Shown piece by piece: positions 1-6,350 of a stretch of DNA of 10,704 nucleotides; the first letter of the stretch is position 1, and each line of letters begins with the position of its first letter. The notes beneath the pieces are model-generated. The model saw only the letters and a list, made by a program, of their open reading frames with translations. It was not told the DNA's origin and made no database searches. Both the position numbers and the translations under genes were made by a program. Origin of the DNA: Treponema sp. (GTDB taxonomy: Bacteria > Spirochaetota > Spirochaetia > Treponematales > Breznakiellaceae). The DNA is taken from contig JAIRLZ010000061.1 of NCBI GenBank assembly GCA_031259035.1, forward strand, positions 1-10,704. The letters run 5' to 3'.

Positions 1-150
1 GCAACTTTGTCTGATAAGATTATCGTAATAGATAATGGTGAAATAGTTGAAATAGGCGCGCACAATCAGCTATTAAAAAATAATGGAAAGTATGCGGAAT
101 TGTATAACGCTACTACTAAGAATTATAAGATTGAGCAAGATAGGCAATAG
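1..150 (+). CDS. ABC exporter, C-terminal end of ATPase domain (partial)
   Basis: The frame is open from the window edge to a TAG at 148-150 and gives about 49 residues. It starts with the stretch that follows the H-loop in exporter-type ATPases (DKIIVIDNGEIVEIGAHNQL), then a KYAELYN segment and a short charged tail. This pattern (D-x-I-x-V-L/I-x-x-G-x-I-x-E-x-G-x-H-x-x-L) is typical of fused membrane/ATPase exporters of lipids, peptides or bacteriocins; the Walker motifs and membrane domain lie upstream of the window. The gene is AT-rich, like the two genes after it, and stops only 17 bases before the accD-like start, so it was probably co-transcribed with them. The substrate cannot be told from this fragment. 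Confidence 0.8.
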   Translation, partial: ATLSDKIIVIDNGEIVEIGAHNQLLKNNGKYAELYNATTKNYKIEQDRQ

Positions 151-167
151 GTGGAAGGTTGTGTATA

Positions 168-779
168 ATGCCGATAAAGGATTATATAGATAGCAATGAT
201 TTTTACGATCTAAGTATTGGAAATGATACGAAACCAAACAAAAAGCATACTCAAAACGCTGTGAACATCAACGCTTGCTTGATCGCCGAGTCAAAGGTTA
301 TTTTGATTCATCTGGACAAGTCATTTAAAATGGGAACTATCGGAGTTGCGGAAGGCGAAAAAATCACATCAGCTTTTGAATACGCGACAAAGTGGAAATT
401 GCCTGTTATTGCTATAGGTGCGTCTGGAGGTATTCGTGTCAACGAGGGAACTTTAGCTCTGATGCAAATGGCAAAGATGTCAGCCGCCGTGAAACAACAT
501 AGTGATAAAAGGTTGCTGTATATATCTGTTGTCGCCAACCCCACATTAGGTGGTGCGAGCGCAGGTTTTGTGTCATTGGCAGATATTATTATCGCTGAGA
601 AAAATGCAATATACGGCTTTTCCGGGATAAGAATTATTGAAAATACCACACACGAGCGGTTGCCGGATGATTTTCAGACCGCTCAGTATGCGAGAAAACA
701 TGGGATGGTGGATATTGTTGCGGATAGGTTTGAGATAAAACAAATTATATCAAACCTGTTGCAATTACATAGGAGATAG
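168..779 (+). CDS. AccD-like carboxyltransferase beta subunit, short, no zinc ribbon
   Basis: This 203-residue protein matches the core of the acetyl-CoA carboxylase carboxyltransferase beta subunit, which with the alpha subunit moves the carboxyl group from carboxybiotin to acetyl-CoA to make malonyl-CoA in the cytoplasm. Visible family features are the GASGGIR oxyanion-type turn (residues 84-90), LMQMAKMSAA just after it, NPTLGGASAGF (124-134) and the YGFSGIRIIENT stretch. Ordinary AccD proteins are near 300 residues and begin with a four-cysteine zinc ribbon; this one has no such cysteines and starts almost at the core domain. The ATG at 168 is chosen because GGAAGG (153-158) sits 9 bases upstream; a TTG at 159 in the same frame is less likely. 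The gene is AT-rich and follows an ABC exporter, so a specialised biosynthetic role rather than the housekeeping enzyme is plausible. The reading frame looks intact, but its partner is broken. Confidence 0.85.
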   Translation: MPIKDYIDSNDFYDLSIGNDTKPNKKHTQNAVNINACLIAESKVILIHLDKSFKMGTIGVAEGEKITSAFEYATKWKLPVIAIGASGGIRVNEGTLALMQMAKMSAAVKQHSDKRLLYISVVANPTLGGASAGFVSLADIIIAEKNAIYGFSGIRIIENTTHERLPDDFQTAQYARKHGMVDIVADRFEIKQIISNLLQLHRR

Positions 780-788
780 TGTCAGTTT

Positions 789-1307
789 ATGAGTTATTCA
801 ATTGCTGAACAGCTGAATATATTGAAAAATCCTGATCGCCCCAATGCAAAGGTGTATATTGATTGTATCTTTACAGATTTTATAGAGCTTAGTGGCGACA
901 GATTGTTTGGCGACGATCCCTCAATTATCGGGGGAGTAGTTTTCATTGACAGAAATCCAGTCTCAATTATTGCTCAGTTGAGAGGAAGAAATATTGAAGA
1001 ACATGTCAAATACAATTTCTCTATGACACATCCCGAAGGATTCAGAAAATCTTTACGATTAATGAAACAAGCAGAAAAATTTTATAGACCGATTATTTGT
1101 TTTGTGGATACAATCGGCGCTTTTCCCGGTAAACACGCGGAAGAATGTGGACAAGCCGCTGCCATTGCAAACAATCTAATGGAAATGATGTGCTTAGAGG
1201 TTCTTTATAATCGAGTATTCCCGACAGCACGATATGCGTGCAGCCGGCGTCAATGCATCCCCGCATGCAGTCGCGCAGTGCGCGGGGCCGCTCGAAAATT
1301 TCTTTAA
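789..1307 (+). pseudogene. accA-like carboxyltransferase alpha subunit, 3' half lost
   Basis: The first 138 codons clearly match the carboxyltransferase alpha subunit: a region like YIDCIFTDFIELSGDRLFGD, then PEGFRKSLRLMKQAEKF, FVDTIGAFPGKHAEECGQ and IANNLMEMMCLEV. The match stops at codon 138 (about position 1203), just before the region where the family carries its EGGSGGALA glycine-rich active-site loop. The remaining 34 codons, to the TAA at 1305-1307, read through antisense glmS sequence and are meaningless. The fragment is under half the usual length of about 320 residues and should not be catalytic. ATG at 789 is 9 bases after the accD-like stop; AGGAG at 771-775 is the likely ribosome binding site, with rather long spacing. 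There is no insertion sequence at the junction, so a deletion or illegitimate recombination is the simplest cause. Confidence 0.85.
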
Positions 1308-1641
1308 GCATGAAATGCGGATAACCGCCTTTTTCCAACTGGCCCAAGCTGATTTCCAACTGAATGATTTCACGAGTCTTTTCTATAATTGCCGATAGTA
1401 ACGATTTTCGGCCCTTCGTGGCGGCAGACGATGGCGATTTCTTCCAGATATATCACTTTGTTAGTGTATCCGATTATCGGCGATGCGTCGGAAGCGATAA
1501 AAAACTCATCCTAGCCGACGCCAAGCGCCAGCGGACTGCTTTTACGCGCCGCGATAAGCCGGTTAGGTTGTCTTTTTTCCATGACCGCGATAGTGTGCGC
1601 CCCGATCACCTGTCCCAACGCCAGTTGTACGGCGGCGCATA

Positions 1642-2206
1642 AGGGCTTGTCCCTAAATAATTTTCCCTGGGCGTCGATATAAAACCAGAAGGGGACCAAT
1701 GAAACAACAACACTCATGGGAAATAACCGATGCGTTCTGGGAAGCCGCCAAGCCGTTAATACCGAAAAGAGGGCGAGATCCCGCCAGAGAATATCGCCGA
1801 AAACCCGGAGGAGGCCGCCCCCTATGGACTCCCGCGGCGTACTTGAAGCGATTTTCCACGTCCTCCGCACTGGAATCCAATGGAAGGCAATGCCCAAAGA
1901 CTTTGGAGCCGCGATCTCCATCCACCGGTATTTCCGGTTCTGGCGCGAACAGGGGTTCTTCAAGGACATGTGGATTGCCGGACTGGAAAACTATGATGAA
2001 GCCGACGGCATCGACTGGTGGACGGGGCGGGAGCGCCGCTGGCGCTGGCGATAACCGGAGCCAACCGCCGCGATGCATCCCAGCTTGAAGCGGAGCCGGA
2101 TTCTTTTCAAGTTGAACGGCCTGATATATTTGAAACTCCCCGGCATGTATGTCTTGAGAAGGGGTATAGCGGGGAGCCGGCCTGAGAGATTGTTGTGTTG
2201 CGCGGG
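1642..2206 (+). mobile_element. IS5-family insertion sequence remnant inside glmS
   Basis: The remnant sits between two halves of the glmS pseudogene and carries a decayed transposase. The left end is probably near 1642 (AGGGCTTGTCCCTAAAT), judged from where glmS homology stops and from its distance of about 57 bases to the transposase start. No inverted copy of that end is seen near 2206, where glmS resumes, so the right terminus has been lost together with about 120 bases of glmS. Both boundaries are accurate only to about 10 bases. Confidence 0.75.
1699..2206 (+). pseudogene. IS5-family transposase, frameshifted and internally deleted
   Basis: ATG at 1699 follows GAAGGGG and opens with a DAFWEAAKPLIPKRGRDPA-type N-terminus, then RKPGGGRP. 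At a run of five C (1818-1822) the homology moves to the -1 frame and continues as MDSRGVLEAIFHVLRTGIQW, then KAMPKDFGAAISIHRYFRFW and ADGIDW (to about 2016). About 35 codons, covering the region of the first catalytic aspartate, are missing. Homology resumes in a third frame with DGAGAPLALAITGANRRD and SQLEA, then RPRHVCLEKGY-like sequence, a TGA where arginine is expected (2188-2190), and EIVVLRGFI up to the junction with glmS. This domain order is that of the IS427/IS1031-type branch of the IS5 family. Some members of this branch use programmed frameshifting, so the C-run shift may be original, but the internal deletion and the TGA are true damage. Confidence 0.85.
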
Positions 2207-2381
2207 TTCATTATGTATAAGGGCAAGCTTTTTCGATTCGGAGCAATGCGGATGAGCGTTGATATTATTTAGTTCGCCGTGAGTGGCCCAGCGTGTATGA
2301 ACGATTCCGGTTGCGCCGGAAACGTCATGATTTTTACAAAACGCTTCGAGTTCCGACACGCGGCCTTTGGTTTTGTATATA

Positions 2382-2429
2382 GAGGCTGTTTCAAAACTGA
2401 CGCCATAAGGCGCGTTTTGGAACAGCTTC
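2382..2429. mobile_element. MITE-like inverted-repeat element in glmS, with TATA duplication
   Basis: This 48-bp element has near-perfect terminal inverted repeats: GAGGCTGTTTCAAAAC at the left and GTTTTGGAACAGCTTC at the right, with two mismatches. It is flanked by TATA on both sides (2378-2381 and 2430-2433). Removing the element and one TATA rejoins the glmS codons in one frame (GK-stop-IYKTKGRVSEL on the minus strand), which supports TATA as the target duplication. It has no coding capacity. A relative with the same ends lies at 8344-8407. Confidence 0.75.
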
Positions 2430-2666
2430 TATATTCATTTGCCATCGCTGCCGGTCAGGGCGACGTCCGCGCTGTCGTATCCGCGCTATTCAAGATGATA
2501 CAAGCCTGCCATCAAAAAGGGAAATGCGTCCCGGTATCCTATGTAACCTACTATTCCGTACATATTAAAGCATCCTTTTCCGCCTGCGCCTCAATCTCAA
2601 AACGGCGCTTGGCGCTTCGTTTTTCACCGCCCATGTCCTTGGCAATGACAACTCCATTTGAAAACA

Positions 2667-2695
2667 AATATATGTCTTTCACAACTGCTTGTCAA
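2667..2695 (-). promoter_or_regulatory. Relict sigma-70 promoter of the glmS pseudogene
   Basis: Read on the minus strand this is TTGACA (2695-2690), a 17-base spacer and TATATT (2672-2667), which is close to consensus. Transcription would start near 2660 and give a leader of about 100 bases before the glmS ATG at 2563. The promoter seems undamaged although the gene is dead, so it may still produce antisense RNA into the accA remnant. Confidence 0.55.
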
Positions 2696-3160
2696 ACTGT
2701 CGCGGCGCCGCTGAAATTCGGCGCGGACGGGTGAGGGACAGACCTTCCCGTCCGCCGCCCGCCTTCTTCATCCCCACCCTAAAACTCAAAAGCAAAATCC
2801 GGATCGGCTCCAAAGAAATCAAAGTCCGCGGCGAGCCGCAAAGCCCGTTCCAACGGGCCGCCGAATCGCCAGACTTCCGCAAGCCCGCGCTTGGTCAGCG
2901 GTCCGACCAAACAAACCGCATTCAGGCGTGGATCGGGTTTCGGCGGCATTTTCTAAATGAGGCGTTTCGGCTGTTTCTTGCGCGCTGCAAGGCGCGTCGT
3001 GGAAACTCCCCTTCAGGACGGTTCATCGCCCGCCCCCGCCTTCTTGAGAAAGCGGCGCATACACCCGATCCTGGCAACCGGTCTTGCCCGCCGCGCCCGC
3101 GCCGCCGTCCAGCAGTGAAAAAATGAACGCGCGCGGCTCTTTTCTTTTAAAAACTATTCA
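2696..3160. other. GC-rich region without a convincing gene
   Basis: No reading frame here shows recognisable homology. The longest open frame (+, 2689-3126) is Arg/Pro-rich with no family features and looks like a composition artefact. A 56-codon minus-strand frame (2949-2779) encodes an acidic, Phe-rich C-terminus (FFGADPDFAFEF); it is the only one that reads like protein, but no ribosome binding site supports it. Two overlapping inverted repeats lie at 2705-2724 (6-bp stem) and 2723-2755 (9-bp perfect stem GCGGACGGG/CCCGTCCGC, 15-base loop). Neither is followed by a T-run, so they are not obvious terminators. The region is probably decayed sequence. Confidence 0.4.
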
Positions 3161-3188
3161 AAAAAATGCTTATACATAGAAATATCTC

Positions 3189-3217
3189 TTGCAAAAAATA
3201 TCGTTTTCCTGTATGGT
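3189..3217 (+). promoter_or_regulatory. Putative sigma-70 promoter of the amino-acid ABC operon
   Basis: TTGCAA (3189-3194), a 17-base spacer and TATGGT (3212-3217) lie just before the GGAGG ribosome binding site (3226-3230) of the ATPase gene. The predicted transcript would have a very short leader of about 10 bases. An alternative -10 (TATACA, about 3172) lacks a good -35. The surrounding 3140-3210 is the most AT-rich stretch of this GC-rich half, which fits a promoter. Confidence 0.45.
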
Positions 3218-3234
3218 ATGGTTGCGGAGGTGGT

Positions 3235-3957
3235 ATGATACAGTTAAACAATGTTTGCAAGTCATTTGGTCATTTGGAAGTTTTGAAAGATATCAACATA
3301 CATGTCCGTGAAGGCGAGAAGGTGACGATAATCGGGCCTTCGGGTTCGGGCAAGAGCACCCTTATCCGCTGTATAAACGGGCTTGAAGAGCCGACAAACG
3401 GGGAAGTGTTTATCAACGGCGAGCGGCTGTTGCACCGCAACAGAACCATGATGGTGCGGATGTACTGCGCCATGGTGTTTCAGCAGTTCAATTTGTATCC
3501 GCACAAGACCGTCTTGCAAAATATTACGCTCGCCCCTATCAAACTGCAAAAAAAGACCAAGGCGGAAGCCGAAGAGATCGCGTACCATTATCTTGACGTT
3601 GTAGGCTTGCGGGACAAAGCGCGCGCCTACCCATCCATGCTGTCGGGCGGACAGCAGCAGCGCATAGCCATCGCCCGCGCGCTTGCCACGCGGCAGAAAA
3701 TATTGCTCTTTGACGAACCGACTTCGGCGCTTGATCCGGAAATGGTGCAGGAAGTGCTTGACGTCATCATCAAGCTGTCCCATGAGTCAATAACAATGGT
3801 TGTCGTCACCCATGAAATGGGCTTTGCCCGCCAGGCGGCGGATCGGGTGCTTTTTTTAGACAAAGGGCTTTTGGTTGAGGAAGCGCCGCCCGAAGAGTTT
3901 TTTGAGAATCCAAAAAATGAACGCACTCGCGCGTTCTTGAGTAAAATTTTACGTTAG
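3235..3957 (+). CDS. Amino-acid ABC transporter ATP-binding protein (PebC/GlnQ type)
   Basis: This 240-residue cytoplasmic ATPase drives import of polar amino acids. All nucleotide-binding elements are present: Walker A GPSGSGKST (34-42), Q-loop FQQFNLYPH (82-90), signature LSGGQQQR (136-143), Walker B ILLFDEPTSALDP (156-168) and the H-loop histidine in VTHEMGFA (193). Length and motifs match the polar amino-acid branch (GlnQ, HisP, PebC). The ATG at 3235 is chosen because GGAGG (3226-3230) lies just before it and the protein then starts with the family's usual MIQLNNVCKSFG; an in-frame ATG at 3166 would add 23 unrelated residues. It is the first gene of a four-gene operon; the binding-protein gene starts 10 bases after its stop. 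No damage is seen. Confidence 0.95.
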   Translation: MIQLNNVCKSFGHLEVLKDINIHVREGEKVTIIGPSGSGKSTLIRCINGLEEPTNGEVFINGERLLHRNRTMMVRMYCAMVFQQFNLYPHKTVLQNITLAPIKLQKKTKAEAEEIAYHYLDVVGLRDKARAYPSMLSGGQQQRIAIARALATRQKILLFDEPTSALDPEMVQEVLDVIIKLSHESITMVVVTHEMGFARQAADRVLFLDKGLLVEEAPPEEFFENPKNERTRAFLSKILR

Positions 3958-3967
3958 GAGGAATGGA

Positions 3968-4750
3968 ATGAAAGCAGTGAAAATCACCTTTTGTACGGCT
4001 TTGATTCTCATGGCTGTCACCGGAGCAGTATTTGCCGGCCCCAACGCTGAAGGGATTGCGAAAATTCAAAAAGCAGGCGTTCTCAAAGTTGGAGTGAAAT
4101 CCGATGTGCCGAAATTTGGGTTGCTCAATACCGACACCAACCAATATGAAGGGATGGAGATCGAACTTGCCGGACTTATCGCCAAAGAAATCCTGGGCGA
4201 TGCGAAGAAAGTGGCGTTTACGCCGGTAACCGCGAAAACCCGCGGACCCCTGCTTGACAATGGGGACGTCGATCTGGTCATAGCGACCTTTACCATTACC
4301 GAAGAAAGAAAACTTACCTACAATTTTTCCTCTTCCTACTATACCGACGCGGTTGGTCTTTTGGTAAAAAAAGCGTCCGGTTTCACCGGGCTTAAAGACA
4401 TGGATGGAAAAACCATCGGCGTCGCCCAATCCGCCACAAGCCGCGCCGCCATTCAGCAAGCGGCTGACGATCTCGGCGTCACCGTCAGCTTTATGGAGTT
4501 CGCCACCTACCCGGAAATCAAAGCCGCGCTTGACTCAGGACGTGTGGATGTGTTCTCGGTGGACAAGTCCATTCTGAACGGCTACCTTGACAACGAGTGT
4601 GAGATTTTGCCGGACGCTTTCTCCCCGCAGGAGTACGGCGTAACAAGCAAACTCTCCAACAAGGAGTTGGCGGCTTATATTGACGGGCTTATTCAGAAAT
4701 GGCTTAACGACGGCGTTATCGCCGGACTCATCAAGAAGTACGATCTTTGA
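3968..4750 (+). CDS. Periplasmic Asp/Glu-binding protein, PEB1-like
   Basis: This is a 260-residue solute-binding protein of family 3. It has a classic signal peptide (MKAVK, hydrophobic core ALILMAVTGAV, cleavage after VFA at 23) and no lipobox cysteine, so it should be soluble in the periplasm. The mature part closely resembles Campylobacter PEB1, which binds aspartate and glutamate: GVKSDVPKFGLL, AKTRGPLLDNGDVD (ligand-type Arg92), VIATFTITEERK (Thr107, Arg114), FSVDKSILNGYL (Asp199) and EILPDAFSPQEYG. Binding of Asp/Glu is inferred from this resemblance. ATG at 3968 follows AGGAGGA (3955-3961); another ATG at 3963 is out of frame. A stem-loop after the stop (4764-4790) separates it from the permease genes, as is common where the binding protein is made in excess. 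Confidence 0.93.
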   Translation: MKAVKITFCTALILMAVTGAVFAGPNAEGIAKIQKAGVLKVGVKSDVPKFGLLNTDTNQYEGMEIELAGLIAKEILGDAKKVAFTPVTAKTRGPLLDNGDVDLVIATFTITEERKLTYNFSSSYYTDAVGLLVKKASGFTGLKDMDGKTIGVAQSATSRAAIQQAADDLGVTVSFMEFATYPEIKAALDSGRVDVFSVDKSILNGYLDNECEILPDAFSPQEYGVTSKLSNKELAAYIDGLIQKWLNDGVIAGLIKKYDL

Positions 4751-4763
4751 GCAAGGTGAAAAC

Positions 4764-4790
4764 AACCGGCGGCGCATGGCGGCGCCGGTT
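4764..4790 (+). other. Intercistronic stem-loop between binding protein and permease
   Basis: AACCGGCG (4764-4771) pairs perfectly with CGCCGGTT (4783-4790) around an 11-base loop. No T-run follows, so it is not a standard terminator. Its place just after the binding-protein stop suggests a 3'-end stabiliser that raises expression of the upstream genes relative to the permeases; that role is inferred. Confidence 0.5.
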
Positions 4791-4815
4791 TGATCTACGG
4801 CGGGGAGCATACTAG

Positions 4816-5529
4816 ATGGGTGGACCTTTTGCGTTATGGCGCTGGGCGCGGTTGTTTTCCGATTTCCCGGTTTTTCTCGAAGGCTTTATAGTAACCATCA
4901 TGGTTTCTATTTCCGCCCTGCTCCTTGCCCTTGCGCTCGGCATTATTTTTGGGCTTTTTTCAACCTCTTCCAAGGCGCCTTTGAAAACCATAGCGCGTGT
5001 ATATGTTGAATTTTTTCAAAACACGCCGCTGGTCATTCAGGTTTTCTTTGTATATAACGCCCTCCCCTATGTCGGGATTATGCTTGACGTGTTCAGCATC
5101 GGGGCGCTGTGCGTTGGAATTTACCACGGCGCCTATGTCGCCGAAGTGATACGCGCCGGAATCACGTCCATTCCAAAAGGGCAGACCGAAGCGGCGCGTT
5201 CACAGGGCTTTTCCTATATTCAGTCCATGTGGTGGATAATCCTGCCCCAGACCGTCACCATTGTTTTGCCGCCGCTCGCCAATCAAGCGGTGAACCTCAT
5301 CAAAAACACCTCGGTGCTGGCGCTCATCGCCGGAGGCGATCTGATGTACCGCGCGGACTCGTGGGCGTCAAACGGCACGTTGAGCTACGGTCCCGCGTAT
5401 GTGGCGACCGGGTTGCTGTATTTCCTGCTCTGCTTTCCGCTTGTCTCGTGGGCGCGGCGGCATGAGGTTAAACTCAAGAGCCGCGACACTATCGTTCATC
5501 CCCCGGAAAATAAGGAAGAAAGCGCATGA
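4816..5529 (+). CDS. Amino-acid ABC transporter permease 1
   Basis: This 237-residue inner-membrane permease belongs to the polar amino-acid HisM/GlnP family. Hydrophobic segments at roughly 19-50, 73-105, 150-175 and 195-215 give the family's membrane fold. The family hallmark NTPLVIQVFFVYN (about 73-85) is present, as is the cytoplasmic EAA loop that contacts the ATPase (HGAYVAEVIRAGITSIPKGQ followed by TEAARSQGFS). GGGGAG (about 4802-4807) precedes the ATG at 4816. The C-terminal tail is charged. It overlaps the second permease gene by ATGA at 5526-5529, which suggests translational coupling and a heterodimeric pore. It is intact. Confidence 0.93.
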   Translation: MGGPFALWRWARLFSDFPVFLEGFIVTIMVSISALLLALALGIIFGLFSTSSKAPLKTIARVYVEFFQNTPLVIQVFFVYNALPYVGIMLDVFSIGALCVGIYHGAYVAEVIRAGITSIPKGQTEAARSQGFSYIQSMWWIILPQTVTIVLPPLANQAVNLIKNTSVLALIAGGDLMYRADSWASNGTLSYGPAYVATGLLYFLLCFPLVSWARRHEVKLKSRDTIVHPPENKEESA

Positions 5530-6218
5530 GTATTCAGGTTTTTGCGGATATTTTTACCCCCGGCAACATTCTCTTTATACTCGCCGGTCTGAGAACCACC
5601 TTGCTTATCTCGGTGACCACCGTATGCGTAAGCGTCATTCTGGGAAGCGGGCTGGCTTTATTGCGGAACTATGAAAAGCGGATATTTGGAAGGATCGCTT
5701 CTATTTATATTGAAATTTTCCGCAGTACGCCGCTCCTCCTGTGGATTCTTGTGTGCATATTCATGCTGCCCATCGGAAATTACCTTATCCGCGGCGGCAT
5801 AGGGCTTACTCTATACACCTCGTCCGTTATTGCGGAAATCGTGCGCGGAGGGCTTAACTCCATAGACAAGGGACAGTTTGAGGCTGCGCGTTCTCAGGGG
5901 TTCAACTTTATCCAGACATTGGCTTACATCATTCTGCCCCAGTGTTTCGAGCGGATCGTGCCGTCCCTTATGAGCCAGATCATCACGACCATAAAGGACA
6001 CCTCGTTTTTCGCCCAGTTCGCCATTGCGGAATTCTTCTTTAACGCGAAAAATCTTATGGGCGCCATTTCCAAAAGCGCGGTGGTCAGCACCGCTCACAT
6101 TTTTGTGCTGTACTGTTTCATCGCCTTGGTGTATTTTGCGATCAACTTTTCCCTTTCCTGCATCGTGCGCAAGCTGTCCAAAGACAAGGAGCGGAATTTG
6201 GACGCATTGCTGGAATAG
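5526..6218 (+). CDS. Amino-acid ABC transporter permease 2
   Basis: This 230-residue permease is of the same family as the gene before it and is probably its partner in a heterodimeric membrane channel. It shows the STPLLLWILVCIF hallmark (about 69-81), the EAA loop (SSVIAEIVRGGLNSIDKGQF followed by EAARSQGFN), the QIITTIKDTSFFAQFA segment and a C-terminal membrane helix with a basic, charged end. Its start lies inside the stop of permease 1, with AAGGAAGAAAGC upstream as ribosome binding sequence. It ends the operon: 132 bases without a gene follow, holding a GC-rich stem-loop. Confidence 0.93.
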   Translation: MSIQVFADIFTPGNILFILAGLRTTLLISVTTVCVSVILGSGLALLRNYEKRIFGRIASIYIEIFRSTPLLLWILVCIFMLPIGNYLIRGGIGLTLYTSSVIAEIVRGGLNSIDKGQFEAARSQGFNFIQTLAYIILPQCFERIVPSLMSQIITTIKDTSFFAQFAIAEFFFNAKNLMGAISKSAVVSTAHIFVLYCFIALVYFAINFSLSCIVRKLSKDKERNLDALLE

Positions 6219-6235
6219 AGGGCGGCGCGGTGGGC

Positions 6236-6252
6236 GGCGCGATACCCGCGCC
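6236..6252 (+). other. GC-rich stem-loop after the ABC operon
   Basis: GGCGCG (6236-6241) and CGCGCC (6247-6252) form a 6-bp stem around ATACC, 18 bases after the last permease stop. No T-run follows (CTAAAAGC), so it may pause or stabilise the transcript rather than terminate it. Confidence 0.3.
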
Positions 6253-6315
6253 CTAAAAGCGGCCGCAAGCTTGTTTGCGCGCTCTGCGGCGCGGACTGCG
6301 CTCGGACACGCGCCC

Positions 6316-6344
6316 TTGCCTTTTATCTGAAACGGCGCTATAAT
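6316..6344 (+). promoter_or_regulatory. Strong sigma-70 promoter of iorB-paaK, predicting a leaderless mRNA
   Basis: TTGCCT (6316-6321), a 17-base spacer and a perfect TATAAT (6339-6344). The usual start 6-7 bases after the -10 falls on about 6351, which is the G of the iorB GTG codon. No Shine-Dalgarno sequence precedes that codon, so iorB is probably translated from a leaderless message. Confidence 0.6.
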
Positions 6345-6350
6345 CATGGC

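Larger units (their letters stand above)
1204..2563 (-). pseudogene. glmS: glmS remnant (glucosamine-6-phosphate synthase), multiply disrupted
   Basis: The minus strand can be pieced together into the N-terminal half of glutamine-fructose-6-phosphate aminotransferase. Start ATG is at 2563, with AAGGA upstream. It opens MYGIVGYIGYRDAFPFLMAG, where the family has MCGIVGYIG, so the catalytic N-terminal cysteine is now tyrosine (TAC). Then come a TAG inside LE-Y-RGYDSA, a TGA, the MITE-like insertion (2382-2429), and TGIVHTRWATHGE to LALIHN near 2210. An IS5-type remnant follows, with about 40 codons of glmS missing. glmS resumes at about 1641 with VQLALGQVIGAHTIAVMEK, SPLALGVG and a TAG that replaces the expected glutamine. 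DEFFIASDASPIIGYTNK comes next, then one frameshift near 1370, then GGYPHFMLKEIFERPRALRD and IVLSGILDY. At about 1204 it ends in accA; the whole sugar-isomerase half is gone. It is dead beyond doubt. Confidence 0.92.

Noticed and set aside
1364..1642. A 92-codon + strand open frame opposite glmS
   Set aside because: It is a shadow of the minus-strand glmS remnant, whose homology explains this interval.
2564..2660. Possible glmS ribozyme in the glmS leader, prompted by an AGCGCC motif
   Set aside because: The leader is only about 100 bases and lacks the G-rich core and pseudoknot segments of the ribozyme.
2551..2682. A 43-codon minus-strand GTG frame (KDIYLFSNGVVIAKD) ahead of glmS
   Set aside because: It reads like protein, but its start lies inside the TTGACA-TATATT promoter, so a transcript from that promoter would not contain it.
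2723..2755. 9-bp inverted repeat as a terminator or CRISPR-like repeat
   Set aside because: It has no T-run and no second copy in the window, and no repeat-spacer pattern is present.
2689..3126. A 145-codon + strand open frame in the gene-poor region
   Set aside because: Arg/Pro-rich composition, no ribosome binding site, no motif, and its start overlaps the relict glmS promoter.
3166..3234. N-terminal extension of the ABC ATPase from the ATG at 3166
   Set aside because: The extra 23 residues do not match the family, and GGAGG marks the ATG at 3235.
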